This document shows positions 36,552 to 45,264 of a DNA stretch of 64,000 bases, piece by piece. The stretch is from Alteromonas sp047556435 (GTDB taxonomy: Bacteria > Pseudomonadota > Gammaproteobacteria > Enterobacterales > Alteromonadaceae). The DNA lies in the NCBI RefSeq assembly GCF_047556435.1, contig NZ_CP180210.1, forward strand, positions 3,658,001 through 3,722,000. Direction: 5' to 3'. Numbering within the stretch: position 1 is the stretch's first letter; each line of letters begins with the position of its first letter. Both the position numbers and the translations under genes were made by a program. The notes beneath the pieces are model-generated. The model saw nothing but the letters and a program-made list of their open reading frames with translations. It searched no databases and had not been told where the DNA came from.

Positions 36552-37715
36552 CTAGTTCACCCGGCTATGCAGCGTCGACAGCTTGCTTAAATAACGATTT
36601 TCGTCCTGCGCATTGGGCGCATAGCGTGCTGCTTTTTCAATATACGCTTTTGCGCGGGAGATATCGCCAAGCTGAAAGTACGTTTTCGCCAGACCAAACC
36701 AAATCTCATGACGGCTGTCATCCAGGCGCATTGCTCTGCGATAATGCACCAATGCCTCATCATAATTGTTGTCTGCCAGCGCCTCTTCTCCCAGCATATA
36801 ATGATAAAACGGGTTGTTGTCACGCCGGCGCTCGACTTTTGCGGCGATAGCATTGGCCTCATCATTTCGCCCCTGGAAACGGTAGAGGATCGCCAGATTC
36901 TCCCAAGCAGTGAGATTATCTTCCTCCAGCTCAAGCGCGCGTTTATAGGCTACTTCAGCAGCATCGTAAGCATCTACTTTTCGATATAAAATACCCAGGT
37001 TTCCCCATGACTGTGACAACTGAGGAGACAGTAACGCTGCTTTTCTGAAATAAGCATACGCCTTTGAGTAACTGTTCGCGATAAGCGCATCGGCGCCTTT
37101 GTTGTTGTAAAACATGGAAAGTACTACGTCCTTACTGACTTTATAGCGGGGAAAATACTCCCGGACAGCCTGCGGATCGAAGTCAACATCAACGAAGTCT
37201 TCTTTCATGCGGGTAATGTTCATTTCTTTTGGCGTAGTAATGCGAAGGTTCAGATGCCCGTTCAACAAACTGTACCCAGCCCTGCGAGTCCAGTATTCAG
37301 GGATATCTACTTCGTAAAACTGCGCATCAAATCCCGCGTGTTCTGCCATCGAAAATGTCATGATGGATAAAGAAAGGCAATTTGCCGTTTGCATATGGAA
37401 GGTTTCTGACGCGGTAGAATTAGCGCTGCCGCGGTACTGCAGCCCTAGCGAAGAATAATCAAAGATATTATCTACCAGATTACGAATATTGCTTTCGTAA
37501 TTGTCATGAGGCGACTGCGTAGATTTTACGAATGCGGCAGCGTCTTCATCCAAAGCAAAAATCGTTTCCTCGGACTCGGGCTCAAACAGCGTATAACTGG
37601 GAAACAGGTCATCCCGGAGTACCGGATAAGGCTGTTTCACCACGGTTTCAGTGCTGACACACCCCTGCAATATCGCCGCAATCCCCAGGCAAGTTACTAG
37701 ATTTCGAGCTCCCAT
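36552..37715 (-). CDS. Lipoprotein with transglutaminase/papain-like domain and TPR repeats
   Basis: 387 residues. Lipobox LQGC (Cys19) marks it as a lipoprotein. Residues about 70-180 look like a transglutaminase-like cysteine-protease fold: Cys113 in TANCLSLS, His154 in LNGHLNLR and Asp in FVDVDFD (176-180), in the usual Cys-His-Asp order. Residues about 205-385 are at least five TPR units, for example SWGNLGILYRKVDAYDAAEVAYKRAL and TAWENLAILYRFQGRNDEA. It probably works in the envelope on or with a protein partner held by the TPRs. The substrate is unknown. Stands alone. Confidence 0.8.
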   Translation of the reverse strand: MGARNLVTCLGIAAILQGCVSTETVVKQPYPVLRDDLFPSYTLFEPESEETIFALDEDAAAFVKSTQSPHDNYESNIRNLVDNIFDYSSLGLQYRGSANSTASETFHMQTANCLSLSIMTFSMAEHAGFDAQFYEVDIPEYWTRRAGYSLLNGHLNLRITTPKEMNITRMKEDFVDVDFDPQAVREYFPRYKVSKDVVLSMFYNNKGADALIANSYSKAYAYFRKAALLSPQLSQSWGNLGILYRKVDAYDAAEVAYKRALELEEDNLTAWENLAILYRFQGRNDEANAIAAKVERRRDNNPFYHYMLGEEALADNNYDEALVHYRRAMRLDDSRHEIWFGLAKTYFQLGDISRAKAYIEKAARYAPNAQDENRYLSKLSTLHSRVN

Positions 37716-38090
37716 ATACCACCTCCGCTTACCGCACTTTCCGGCACCTACTGGCGGGTTATGTCCCTACTAACGACTGACTCCACTCCTGGAAAGCACA
37801 CCCTCAGATATAAAGCGCCAGAATGTAATATCCCTTTAAGTATAGAACATCTGCACACACTCACTTTCCATTTACAGGGGAAAGTGAGCAATTTGTCGCA
37901 AAATCACTCGGCAACGAGAAGATTCCCCCGCTGCACTTCTGTGATGACGACCTGAAGCAGTTAAAAAAAGCGCGTACTAAGGTTACGTAAGTTTAATCAA
38001 CTGGATTGCAACAGCGGGCGTATCCATTCCCAGCATCGTTACTGACGTTTATATAACGTGCCACGACTTTACTTCTCAGGAGAATATATT
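37716..38090. other. Divergent intergenic region
   Basis: 375 bases between the TPR lipoprotein and the fasciclin gene; no gene or clear regulatory motif seen. Confidence 0.5.
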
Positions 38091-38606
38091 ATGAAACAAC
38101 TGCTATCGTTTTTTACTAAAGCACTGATTATTGCCAGCTTCAGCATTACAGCCATGGCTGGTCACCACATGAAAGACAAAGAAGATATCGTGACTATTGC
38201 CGCAGGCAACGACGATTTTTCTACTCTGGTGACAGCGATTAAAGCGGCAGGTATCACTGACATTCTGAAAGATGCTGGTCCGTTTACAGTATTTGCACCT
38301 ACCAATGCTGCTTTTGACGCGCTGCCTGCCGGTACGCTGGAAAAGCTTCTTAAACCGGAAAATAAAGATGCGCTGGTACAGGTACTTACCTACCATGTTG
38401 TTGAGGGTAAAGTCACAGCTGATCAGGTAGTAAATCTGAGTGAGGCAACGTCTGTTGAAGGTACTACCATCGATATTTCAACTGATATGGGTAAAGTGAA
38501 AGTTGAAAATGCTACTGTCGTCAAAACTGACATCATGGCATCAAATGGCGTGATCCACGTTATCGATACGGTCATTATTCCTGATACGCTTGCTGCCAGC
38601 TTATAA
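38091..38606 (+). CDS. Secreted fasciclin (FAS1) domain protein
   Basis: 171 residues from the ATG at 38091 (AGGAG nine bases upstream; the longer frame from 38058 lacks a site and would ruin the signal peptide). Sec signal MKQLLSFFTKAL...AMA, then one FAS1 domain: FSTLVTAIKAAGI, the H1-like box TVFAPTNAAFDALP at about 70-83, and the H2-like box NGVIHVIDTVIIP near the C-terminus. FAS1 proteins mediate adhesion or surface interactions; the partner here is unknown. Confidence 0.92.
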   Translation: MKQLLSFFTKALIIASFSITAMAGHHMKDKEDIVTIAAGNDDFSTLVTAIKAAGITDILKDAGPFTVFAPTNAAFDALPAGTLEKLLKPENKDALVQVLTYHVVEGKVTADQVVNLSEATSVEGTTIDISTDMGKVKVENATVVKTDIMASNGVIHVIDTVIIPDTLAASL

Positions 38607-38630
38607 TTCGCACGTCATATAAACACTGCG

Positions 38631-38656
38631 AAGCCGGGTTCCCCCCGGCTTTTTTC
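38631..38656 (+). terminator. Terminator of the fasciclin gene
   Basis: AAGCCGGG / CCCGGCTT arms with TTCCC loop and seven T. Confidence 0.85.
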
Positions 38657-38846
38657 TTTTTTAAATATAATTCTCGACACAATTCTGCTTTACAGCTCCC
38701 CCTCCTCCTGTGTAACTTTTAATCGGAACGTTACGCACGGTTATTATTTGTTTGTATCGAATTTTTACGCCAACGCGGACTAACTGTTTACAGGCATTAG
38801 CTTTTCGGTATCAGCGCACATCATTTCTCACACAGGGATCACGACT

Positions 38847-39614
38847 ATGATTCGAGTGGTTTTCAACCAAAAGGGGGGCGTGGGAAAGTCGACTATCAGC
38901 ACCAATCTGGCCGCGCAGAGTGCAATCGCGGGGCAACGGACTCTGCTTGTCGACCTGGATGCGCAAGGTAACAGCACCCATTATGCTGGCGTTAACATCA
39001 GTGATGACACCCTTACTGTTTCCGACCTGTTTAAACAGGTAGCCGGGTGGTTCAGCTCACCCAGACCTCCGGCTGATTTTGTGCAGGCTACGCCCTTTAA
39101 CAACCTCTTTGTGTTGCCTTCCCACCCGGGACTTGCAGACATCGAAAGGGAGCTTGAGTCACGCTATAAGATGTTTAAACTTAAAGAGGCTCTGCACACA
39201 TTAGCGGACGAATTTGATCAGATTGTTATCGATACACCGCCAAATTTTAATTTTTACTCCAAGGCCGCATTGATAGCTGCAGATCGGTTTATTATTCCGT
39301 TCGACTGTGATGACTTTTCCATTCAGGCCATTGGCAGGCTACTCGACAATGTTATGGAATTAAAAGAGGATCATAACCGCGAGCTGACGCTTGAGGGTGT
39401 AGTGATAAACCAGTTTAATTCACAGGCCCGCTTGCCAGCTTCACTGGTAGCAGAATTAAGAGCGCAACAGTTGCCGGTACTTGAGCCATATCTCAGCTCC
39501 AGTGTGAAAGTAAAGGAATCGCACAGCGCACAAACGCCACTTCCCTTTTATGCCGGCAGCCACAAGGTAGCAAAGCAGATCGCTGCGTTATATTCGGGCC
39601 TGGAGCAAACTTAA
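38847..39614 (+). CDS. Orphan ParA-family ATPase
   Basis: 255-residue MinD/ParA-type ATPase. Deviant Walker A KGGVGKST at about 9-16, Walker A' LLVDLDAQGNST, and Walker B VIDTPPN. This is the short type without an N-terminal DNA-binding domain. No parB, plasmid replication gene or chemotaxis cluster is adjacent, so its cargo is unknown; chromosomal orphan ParAs position varied complexes. Its TAA overlaps the stop of the converging LysE remnant. Confidence 0.85.
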   Translation: MIRVVFNQKGGVGKSTISTNLAAQSAIAGQRTLLVDLDAQGNSTHYAGVNISDDTLTVSDLFKQVAGWFSSPRPPADFVQATPFNNLFVLPSHPGLADIERELESRYKMFKLKEALHTLADEFDQIVIDTPPNFNFYSKAALIAADRFIIPFDCDDFSIQAIGRLLDNVMELKEDHNRELTLEGVVINQFNSQARLPASLVAELRAQQLPVLEPYLSSSVKVKESHSAQTPLPFYAGSHKVAKQIAALYSGLEQT

Positions 39615-39919
39615 ACCTGCATCAATATCGTCACTTCTTCCAGTAAGATAAATGCCCCCAGGGCGAACAGAATGCCCCCTGCCAGTTGTTCCTGTCGAAC
39701 CGCCCAACCGGGCGATTTGGCAAGCCAGCGTCCTAACTGAGAAGACAGGGTTACCACAAACAAATCACTTGCCAGCGCAATAACGGCAGCTGCAGCAACA
39801 CCTGCTCTGGCGCCATTTCCCATGGTGCAGGCCATAATATACAAATTGGAAGGCCCAGGAGACAGACTGAGTATTAAGGCCGCTACTGCGAAAGCAATCA
39901 GTACATCCATTCCTATCAA
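39611..39919 (-). pseudogene. LysE/RhtB exporter remnant with internal deletion
   Basis: 102 residues against about 200 in the family. The first 43 residues (FAVAALILSLSPGPSNLYIM, with the hallmark PGP) match the family N-terminus; the last 45 (LFVVTLSSQLGRWLAKSPGW and LAGGILFALGAFIL) match the C-terminus. Roughly 100 middle residues, including the central helices, are missing while the frame is kept. Start is TTG at 39919 with AAGGAG five bases upstream; ATG at 39910 is possible. Unlikely to transport. Confidence 0.65.
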
Positions 39920-40332
39920 TGTATCTCCTTAGGTCAGCGTTCCTGACGCTGACAAATTACTGCTTTTATTAAAATAAGGATGACGGCCATTCAATCTTTA
40001 CTGTGTAACATGTTAATCGGCGCCGCATCGCCAGGCACCTGACAAGCTTATCCGCAAAACGATGCAGTCTACGGCGCTTCAGTTCGGGCCTCCCACATCA
40101 GCTACATACAAGGCTAACAGCAAACTTTTAGGTCGCAATGCTGATCCTCTGGGTATAGCTTTCAGGTAGTAATCATTACAAATTAATCAGTCAGTTTCAC
40201 GTTTGTCATGCTGAAGTGAAGCGTGTCTGACTACAACGAAAGTCATGGCCAACATGGCACCGGCCTGCAACCCACTGTGATGTGGACGCTTAGCCGTGTG
40301 GCTTATCATCAGTGCTTAAGGATATCACTTCT
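39920..40332. other. Intergenic region with one hairpin
   Basis: 413 bases without a gene. The only clear element is a perfect hairpin GTCAGCGT-TCCTG-ACGCTGAC at 39933-39953, just upstream of the LysE remnant. Confidence 0.5.
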
Positions 40333-40761
40333 ATGTTTTTGTCTTACAGTTTCACACTTTGGGGGCTTTGGCTTATTCTGTTAACTGTGGTGGTCCAGAG
40401 TCTTGTTGCTGCTGTAGCACACCGAAAGCAGTCACAATATATACCGGGTAAGGTAGATGAAAACCTGAGTCACGATTCCTTTGTGTTCAGGAGTCACCGG
40501 ACGTTTCACAACTCGCTCGAAAACCTGGCAATCTTTGTATTACCAATAATGCTTGCCATTTTTGCAGGTGCAGAGCCACAAACCCTGACGGTGATTGTCT
40601 GGGTTTACGCTATCGCAAGAATCATTCACATGGCACTGTATTACGCTATAGCCACCGAGAAAAACCCCAGTCCGCGCAGCTATTTTTATATGATCGGACT
40701 ACTCGCCACGCTGGCAGCCTACATCGTTGTTGCCTTGGAGTTACTCTCTCGTGGTGCGTAG
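40333..40761 (+). CDS. MAPEG-family membrane protein
   Basis: Four-helix membrane protein of 142 residues from the ATG at 40333 (AAGGA ten bases upstream; a GTG at 40312 is less likely). Family marks are RSHRTFHNSLENLAIFVLP after the first helix and YAIARIIHMALYYA in the third. MAPEG proteins are glutathione-dependent or eicosanoid-type membrane enzymes; the bacterial substrate is not known. Its stop lies 11 bases inside the next gene. Confidence 0.85.
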   Translation: MFLSYSFTLWGLWLILLTVVVQSLVAAVAHRKQSQYIPGKVDENLSHDSFVFRSHRTFHNSLENLAIFVLPIMLAIFAGAEPQTLTVIVWVYAIARIIHMALYYAIATEKNPSPRSYFYMIGLLATLAAYIVVALELLSRGA

Positions 40762-41635
40762 GTGTGCCCAGGTAGCTCTGCTTTTTGCGATACTGCTCGT
40801 GTCCTTCGCGGGCCGAGCGCAAGAACAGACCGATTACCGTTTGACCAATGTTACCGACGATGTGTTTCGTTTCACCGCCGGAAACTATCACGCTCTGGTT
40901 GTTAATACCGATGACGGTATCGTGCTGGTAGACCCTCTCAACAACGATGCAGCCAATTGGTTAAAAGCCACTGTTAAAGAGCGCTTCAGCAAGCCGGTGA
41001 CGCATCTTATCTACAGTCATAGCCATCCTGACCATGCCTACGGCGGTGACGTCTTTGACGATGGCAACACCGTTTTGATAAGTCATAAAGATGCGCGCGC
41101 TAACCTGAAGCGCGTTCGCGCTGACACCGCCCTGCCCTCGCTGGTATTTAATGACACCCTCACCCTTTATGCTGGCGATAAGGAACTGACACTTACCTAT
41201 TACGGTCCGACTAACGGCTACGGCAACGTTGCCGTGCACGTGATGCCCGATGATGTCATGTTCGTCGTTGACTGGGTGGTATTAGGTCGCCTGCCATACA
41301 AAGATCTGATGGGTTATGATCTTGAAGGTACGCTTAGCGCTACTGAACGATTACTCAAACAACCTTTCACTCGCTTTGTGGGTGGCCACGCCGATATGGG
41401 AGATAAAGCCGACGTCAGCGCATATTACGAATATATCAAAACGCTTCATGACAGTGTGCTGGATGGGATCCTCGCCGGAAAAAGTCTGGAGCAAATTCAG
41501 CAAAGCAAACCGATGGCAGCGTATTCGTCACTCAAAATGTATGAAGAGTGGGTAAATCTCAATATTCAAGGGGCTTACGAGCAGCTGGTTTCCCGCTCGT
41601 ACCTGAAGTTGCGTAACCCGGCACTCAGCCGGTAA
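40751..41635 (+). CDS. Exported MBL-fold metallo-hydrolase
   Basis: About 294 residues from a GTG at 40751, inside the end of the MAPEG gene. From there it forms a good Sec signal (VRRCAQVALLFAILLVSFAGRAQ); the frame open to 40727 adds residues before the signal. Metal site HSHPDHAYG at about residue 90, and later GNVAVHVMPDD and VGGHADMGD. The usual VDWVV metal Asp is present. Related in layout to the hydrolase at 1509 but not a close paralogue. The substrate is unknown. Confidence 0.85.
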   Translation: MVRRCAQVALLFAILLVSFAGRAQEQTDYRLTNVTDDVFRFTAGNYHALVVNTDDGIVLVDPLNNDAANWLKATVKERFSKPVTHLIYSHSHPDHAYGGDVFDDGNTVLISHKDARANLKRVRADTALPSLVFNDTLTLYAGDKELTLTYYGPTNGYGNVAVHVMPDDVMFVVDWVVLGRLPYKDLMGYDLEGTLSATERLLKQPFTRFVGGHADMGDKADVSAYYEYIKTLHDSVLDGILAGKSLEQIQQSKPMAAYSSLKMYEEWVNLNIQGAYEQLVSRSYLKLRNPALSR

Positions 41636-41838
41636 CGGCAATTTACTGTGGTAGCCCGTTACCGGCTCGATAACGATTTATTACCATGATTGCTTAGTGA
41701 ATAACTGTCAATCTCTGATAATTAAACAACCAAAAGACCTCGACAATCAAAGCCATATACTTTTTCGTTAATTTAGGTAAGCTGTAGCTAATCGCGGTGC
41801 TGCGTTTTCTGGCGCACCCTCAACGAAGAGGTGATGTT

Positions 41839-42771
41839 TTGCAATCTACACGCACACGATCAGTGGAAGATTGTCATGTTTTAATCGTCGACGACCAGAT
41901 AAGTAGTCGACTCATCCTTGAATCCTTATTGGATGACATGGTTACCTGTACGTTGGTGTCAACCGCACACGAAGCGATTGAATGGAGCCGGGCGAACAAA
42001 CCCGATCTTATACTGATGGACGTGGTTATGCCCGATATGGATGGCCATCACGCCTGCAAGATACTGAGTGAAAACGTCGAAACCGCGAATATTCCGGTAA
42101 TATTTGTCACGGCGTCTGCCACTGATATTGAGCAGGAAAAATGCAGGGAAGCCGGTGGTGTTGATTTTGTTGAAAAGCCTGTCAACCCGACTACACTGCG
42201 TAATCGCGTAAAATCCCACCTGAATCATAAATTAAAAACGGATTTGCTGGAAAAGCTTATATATCTTGACCGACTCACCGGGGCCTATAACCGTCACTAT
42301 CTTGAAGAAGTCATCCCATCCGTGATCCGCGACGCAGAAAGAAACCAGCGCGACTTATCTTTTGTTCTTTTTGATATCGACCACTTCAAGCAATTTAATG
42401 ACCTTTACGGACACCTCGAAGGTGATAGCTGCTTATGGACGATTTGTAAGGAGACCATGCAATCGTTGTTGCGGCCGCTTGATGTGCTGGTGCGGGTAGG
42501 CGGAGAAGAGTTTCTGGCTATCCTCCCGGAAACTGATGAAAAAGGCGCATTTTCCGTGGCAAACAGGCTTATTGCCACTATCGAATCGTTAGGTTTAAAG
42601 CATGAGCATTCACCCACTAATGTTGTAACCGTCAGTGCAGGCGTTTCCAGTTATCAGCAAGCCGATGATGGGATGTCTGAACATGGCATCCTGCGTGCAG
42701 ATAAAGCACTGTACGAAGCAAAAGCGCGTGGCAGAAATAACGCGGTGCTTTACAACGCAAACATGGAATAG
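41839..42771 (+). CDS. Response regulator with GGDEF domain (diguanylate cyclase)
   Basis: Start is probably TTG at 41839, behind GAGGTGAT; the frame is open to 41797. That gives about 310 residues. Receiver domain CHVLIVDDQ with phospho-acceptor Asp61 in LMDVVMPDMDG and Lys in FVEKPVNP. GGDEF domain starts DRLTGAYNRHYLEE, with FDIDHFKQFNDLYGH and active-site RVGGEEFLAIL, so it should synthesise c-di-GMP. An HPt protein follows after seven bases. The partner kinase is not in the window. Confidence 0.92.
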   Translation: MQSTRTRSVEDCHVLIVDDQISSRLILESLLDDMVTCTLVSTAHEAIEWSRANKPDLILMDVVMPDMDGHHACKILSENVETANIPVIFVTASATDIEQEKCREAGGVDFVEKPVNPTTLRNRVKSHLNHKLKTDLLEKLIYLDRLTGAYNRHYLEEVIPSVIRDAERNQRDLSFVLFDIDHFKQFNDLYGHLEGDSCLWTICKETMQSLLRPLDVLVRVGGEEFLAILPETDEKGAFSVANRLIATIESLGLKHEHSPTNVVTVSAGVSSYQQADDGMSEHGILRADKALYEAKARGRNNAVLYNANME

Positions 42772-42778
42772 GCTTACG

Positions 42779-43117
42779 ATGGGCGATACAACGCTGTTGT
42801 GGAACAAAGAAGGCGCGCTTAAACGAATGATGGGAAAGCAGGCGTTGCTGGATAAGATAATCGACCTGTTTCTGGCGCAGTTTCCCCAGGTCTGGACTTC
42901 TGCAAAATCTGCTGTGGCAAACAGCAACTGGAAGGAAGTGGCATCTCAGGCCCATACGCTGAAAGGTTCAGCAGCAGAACTCGGACTGGAGCGTCTGGCT
43001 GACGCTTTACGCGTACTCGAGCACGCCGCCAGAACAGAGGATGAGACCAGCGCAATTAAAGCCCAGGTTGAAGTAGACGCTGTTGTTGAAAAAACCCTGC
43101 CTCTGCTTACCCGATAA
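42779..43117 (+). CDS. Stand-alone HPt phosphotransfer protein
   Basis: 112 residues from the ATG at 42779, only seven bases after the GGDEF gene. The HPt motif AHTLKGSAAELG carries the phospho-accepting His59, in a four-helix layout (LLDKIIDLFLAQFPQ, AVANSNWKEVASQ). It would relay phosphate between an unlinked hybrid kinase and the neighbouring receiver. The reading frame upstream of 42779 lies inside the GGDEF gene and is not coding. Confidence 0.85.
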   Translation: MGDTTLLWNKEGALKRMMGKQALLDKIIDLFLAQFPQVWTSAKSAVANSNWKEVASQAHTLKGSAAELGLERLADALRVLEHAARTEDETSAIKAQVEVDAVVEKTLPLLTR

Positions 43118-43277
43118 CCTTCATAAACCGCCAGTACCGAAGAAGCTCGAAGGAAGACGTCATGTGGCTACTCTGGCTGACTGGACAGGCGATAACGGAG
43201 TCGGGTGGGTCTGCGTTGTTGCAACCGCAGCACTTTCGCCACAGTAGCGATAGCCTGACGTAAGTTCAGGCAGCAAG

Positions 43278-44036
43278 TTAACCCGCTGCCTGACCGGATC
43301 CGGATGCCATATCAATATCTTTCGCTTCACAGGGGGATGCAGGTTCAATATTGAAGACGATGAATAGCAAAAACGTAGAGTACAGCGCACCAAAGGCAAC
43401 TATCAGCCCCATAAGATTCCATTGCATCATTAGCCCTAACGGTACGACATGAGAAATAGGAATAAAGGCCATCAGAGTTTTAGGTTGCAGCATCAGCGAC
43501 ACCCATATTTTTTCACCCTGAGCACGACTAAACCCAAGCCCGTGACAAAAGTGAGCTAATACCAGTGGCATTATCTGGGCGAGGCAAATTAGGGCAGTCG
43601 CAATTACCGCCACAAATAACTCTCCGGCGCCCTGCGAACTTTGAGATGCCATAGCAGCAGACGGTAATAAAGTCGCATCTTGTGAACTGACGCTAACCAT
43701 TGAGATCAAAAAGTCAGCGACCACAAAACCAAGCCAGCTCAGACACAGAATCAACACGACGGCTGGAAGATACACGGCTTGCTGAAAACGAAGCTCCTGA
43801 CCCAGTCCCTGTAACGATCCGGAACGGAAGTGCAAACTGGTTACACAGACTATCAGCGTGATAAGTATGGCATAGCTTGCCAGCTTAAGCGGAAACCATG
43901 CGAAAGGGATCGCCTCGGTAACAAGACACAGAAAAACAAAACCCGCTGCCAGCAATGGCTGCCGGAATAAAAAACTGAACATGTCCTTGTAGGCGTTGAG
44001 ATAGTCCTGTTTCTCAAGATTTGTATTAATTTGCAT
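43278..44036 (-). CDS. Membrane protein of unknown function
   Basis: About 252 residues with six or so hydrophobic helices, starting MQINTNLEKQDYLNAYKDMFSF. Start choices are ATG 44036, ATG 44048 and TTG 44051; none has a good ribosome site. The cytoplasmic N-terminus followed by paired helices resembles YciC/DUF-type integral membrane proteins, but I do not recognise the family securely. Convergent with the HPt gene; a TCAGGCAGC/GCTGCCTGA hairpin at 43266-43293 spans its end. Confidence 0.65.
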   Translation of the reverse strand: MQINTNLEKQDYLNAYKDMFSFLFRQPLLAAGFVFLCLVTEAIPFAWFPLKLASYAILITLIVCVTSLHFRSGSLQGLGQELRFQQAVYLPAVVLILCLSWLGFVVADFLISMVSVSSQDATLLPSAAMASQSSQGAGELFVAVIATALICLAQIMPLVLAHFCHGLGFSRAQGEKIWVSLMLQPKTLMAFIPISHVVPLGLMMQWNLMGLIVAFGALYSTFLLFIVFNIEPASPCEAKDIDMASGSGQAAG

Positions 44037-44051
44037 AATTACAACCATCAA

Positions 44052-44405
44052 TCAGGAACCGCTCACTATACGGATTAGTGAACAAAAGTTAAGCAAGCTC
44101 ATCGCCCTGACAGTATGTTTAAACATACTCGCGTATTTCTTGCTGGTGATCCGGTAAAAGCATGACAGGAAGAAACACATGCACGGTAGCTTCTCCCCGC
44201 TTGCAGCTGAACGACCCAAAAATCCACGAATGTTGCCTGGAATAATTTACCGACGCCAATAGCACGCTATGTTTGAATAGTAACCACTGAGTTCGGGCCA
44301 AAAAATAGCAAATACGAGCGATGACCCACTGCAAATGCAATTATCAGCAGAACAGGATAAAGGCTAATTTTTTGATTTGGGATAGCGCAAGAACGTTAGT
44401 AAGGA
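44052..44405. other. Intergenic region left of the tRNA
   Basis: About 350 bases between the membrane-protein gene and tRNA-Leu; no gene, and no convincing tRNA terminator seen. Confidence 0.5.
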
Positions 44406-44492
44406 TGGTGCCCAGGGGCGGACTTGAACCGCCACGGCCGTGAGGCCACTAGCACCTGAAGCTAGCGTGTCTACCAATTTCACCACCTGGGC
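44406..44492 (-). tRNA. tRNA-Leu (anticodon CAG)
   Basis: 87 bases on the minus strand, with CCA encoded. Acceptor arms GCCCAGG / CCTGGGC, D-arm with GGTAGACACGC, anticodon loop TTCAGGT giving CAG, a long type-II variable arm (TGGCCTCACGGCCG), and T-arm GCGGTTCAAGTCCGC. The long variable arm and the sequence match gammaproteobacterial tRNA-Leu(CAG). Confidence 0.97.
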
Positions 44493-44544
44493 AACGTGAG
44501 CGTGGTCAGTAAGTATCGACCTTGCTGCGTTGTGGGAGCGAAAT

Positions 44545-45264
44545 TTACGCGGTGTCCGAAGTTTTGTCAACGTCCTGTTTGCACTTTTTCGTGATTTTTT
44601 TCATCGTGATAGCCTGAGTGTGCAGAAAGTCATCAATCTTGGTTTCTTTGTCTCCACTCATGTCATAAAACTGCGCAAACCACAGCTGCATAGTTGCTAC
44701 CGCATCATCCAGCGCATTGTGTGCCGGCGCGGCCGGCAAATCCAGGCGCTGACGGCACACGCTCAGCGTGGCGCTGTTTGGTGGCAATACATCATGTCGC
44801 TTCTTCAACTGATACACTGCCAGTTTCAGAGTATCCAGCGTGAGGATCTCAGTGACAGGCATGTTATGCCTTTCGAATAACTTCCCCAGCACTCCTAAAT
44901 CCAGCGCGGCATTATGCAATACCCACACGTGAGTTTCAGCAAACGGTCTCAATGCGTTTAACACCGCTTCGACGTCGGTGCCCTCGTTAATATCTTCCGC
45001 AGTTAAACCATGAATGACAGGAGATTGTTCGAGTGATTTATTGGTTTTTACTACCTCGTAAAAACAGGAGCTCATTGTGATTTCAGCGCGTTTTCCTTCC
45101 ACCCATCCCACAGACGTGACTTCAGCCTTAGCGATATCCAGTGAGGTCAATTCAAGATCGACAGCCAGTAAGGGCACATCGTACCATTTGCGGCCCTGCC
45201 AGTGTGGCGCCAGCGGCGCAACACCACCGCGCCATAAAGCCTGCCACCACCCTCTAAGTCCCAT
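44545..45264 (-). CDS. DnaQ-like 3'-5' exonuclease
   Basis: 239-residue DEDDh exonuclease. Exo I: AVDLELTSLD (Asp36, Glu38); Exo II: VLHNAALDLGVL (Asp122); Exo III: AHNALDDAVA (His182, Asp187), a complete catalytic set. Its ATG follows the stop of the CBS/DUF294 gene directly, so the two are coupled. This pairing is often found next to the acetate symporter and CrbS in marine gammaproteobacteria; its role there is not established. It is not the replicative epsilon subunit, judging from context and divergent N-terminus. Confidence 0.88.
   Translation of the reverse strand: MGLRGWWQALWRGGVAPLAPHWQGRKWYDVPLLAVDLELTSLDIAKAEVTSVGWVEGKRAEITMSSCFYEVVKTNKSLEQSPVIHGLTAEDINEGTDVEAVLNALRPFAETHVWVLHNAALDLGVLGKLFERHNMPVTEILTLDTLKLAVYQLKKRHDVLPPNSATLSVCRQRLDLPAAPAHNALDDAVATMQLWFAQFYDMSGDKETKIDDFLHTQAITMKKITKKCKQDVDKTSDTA

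Noticed and set aside
39933..39953. Perfect hairpin GTCAGCGT-TCCTG-ACGCTGAC as a terminator
   Set aside because: It lies upstream of the only nearby gene, has no T tract, and no gene ends into it; kept only as an unexplained element.
44119..44340. 73-codon minus-strand frame near the tRNA
   Set aside because: No ribosome site or recognisable feature.
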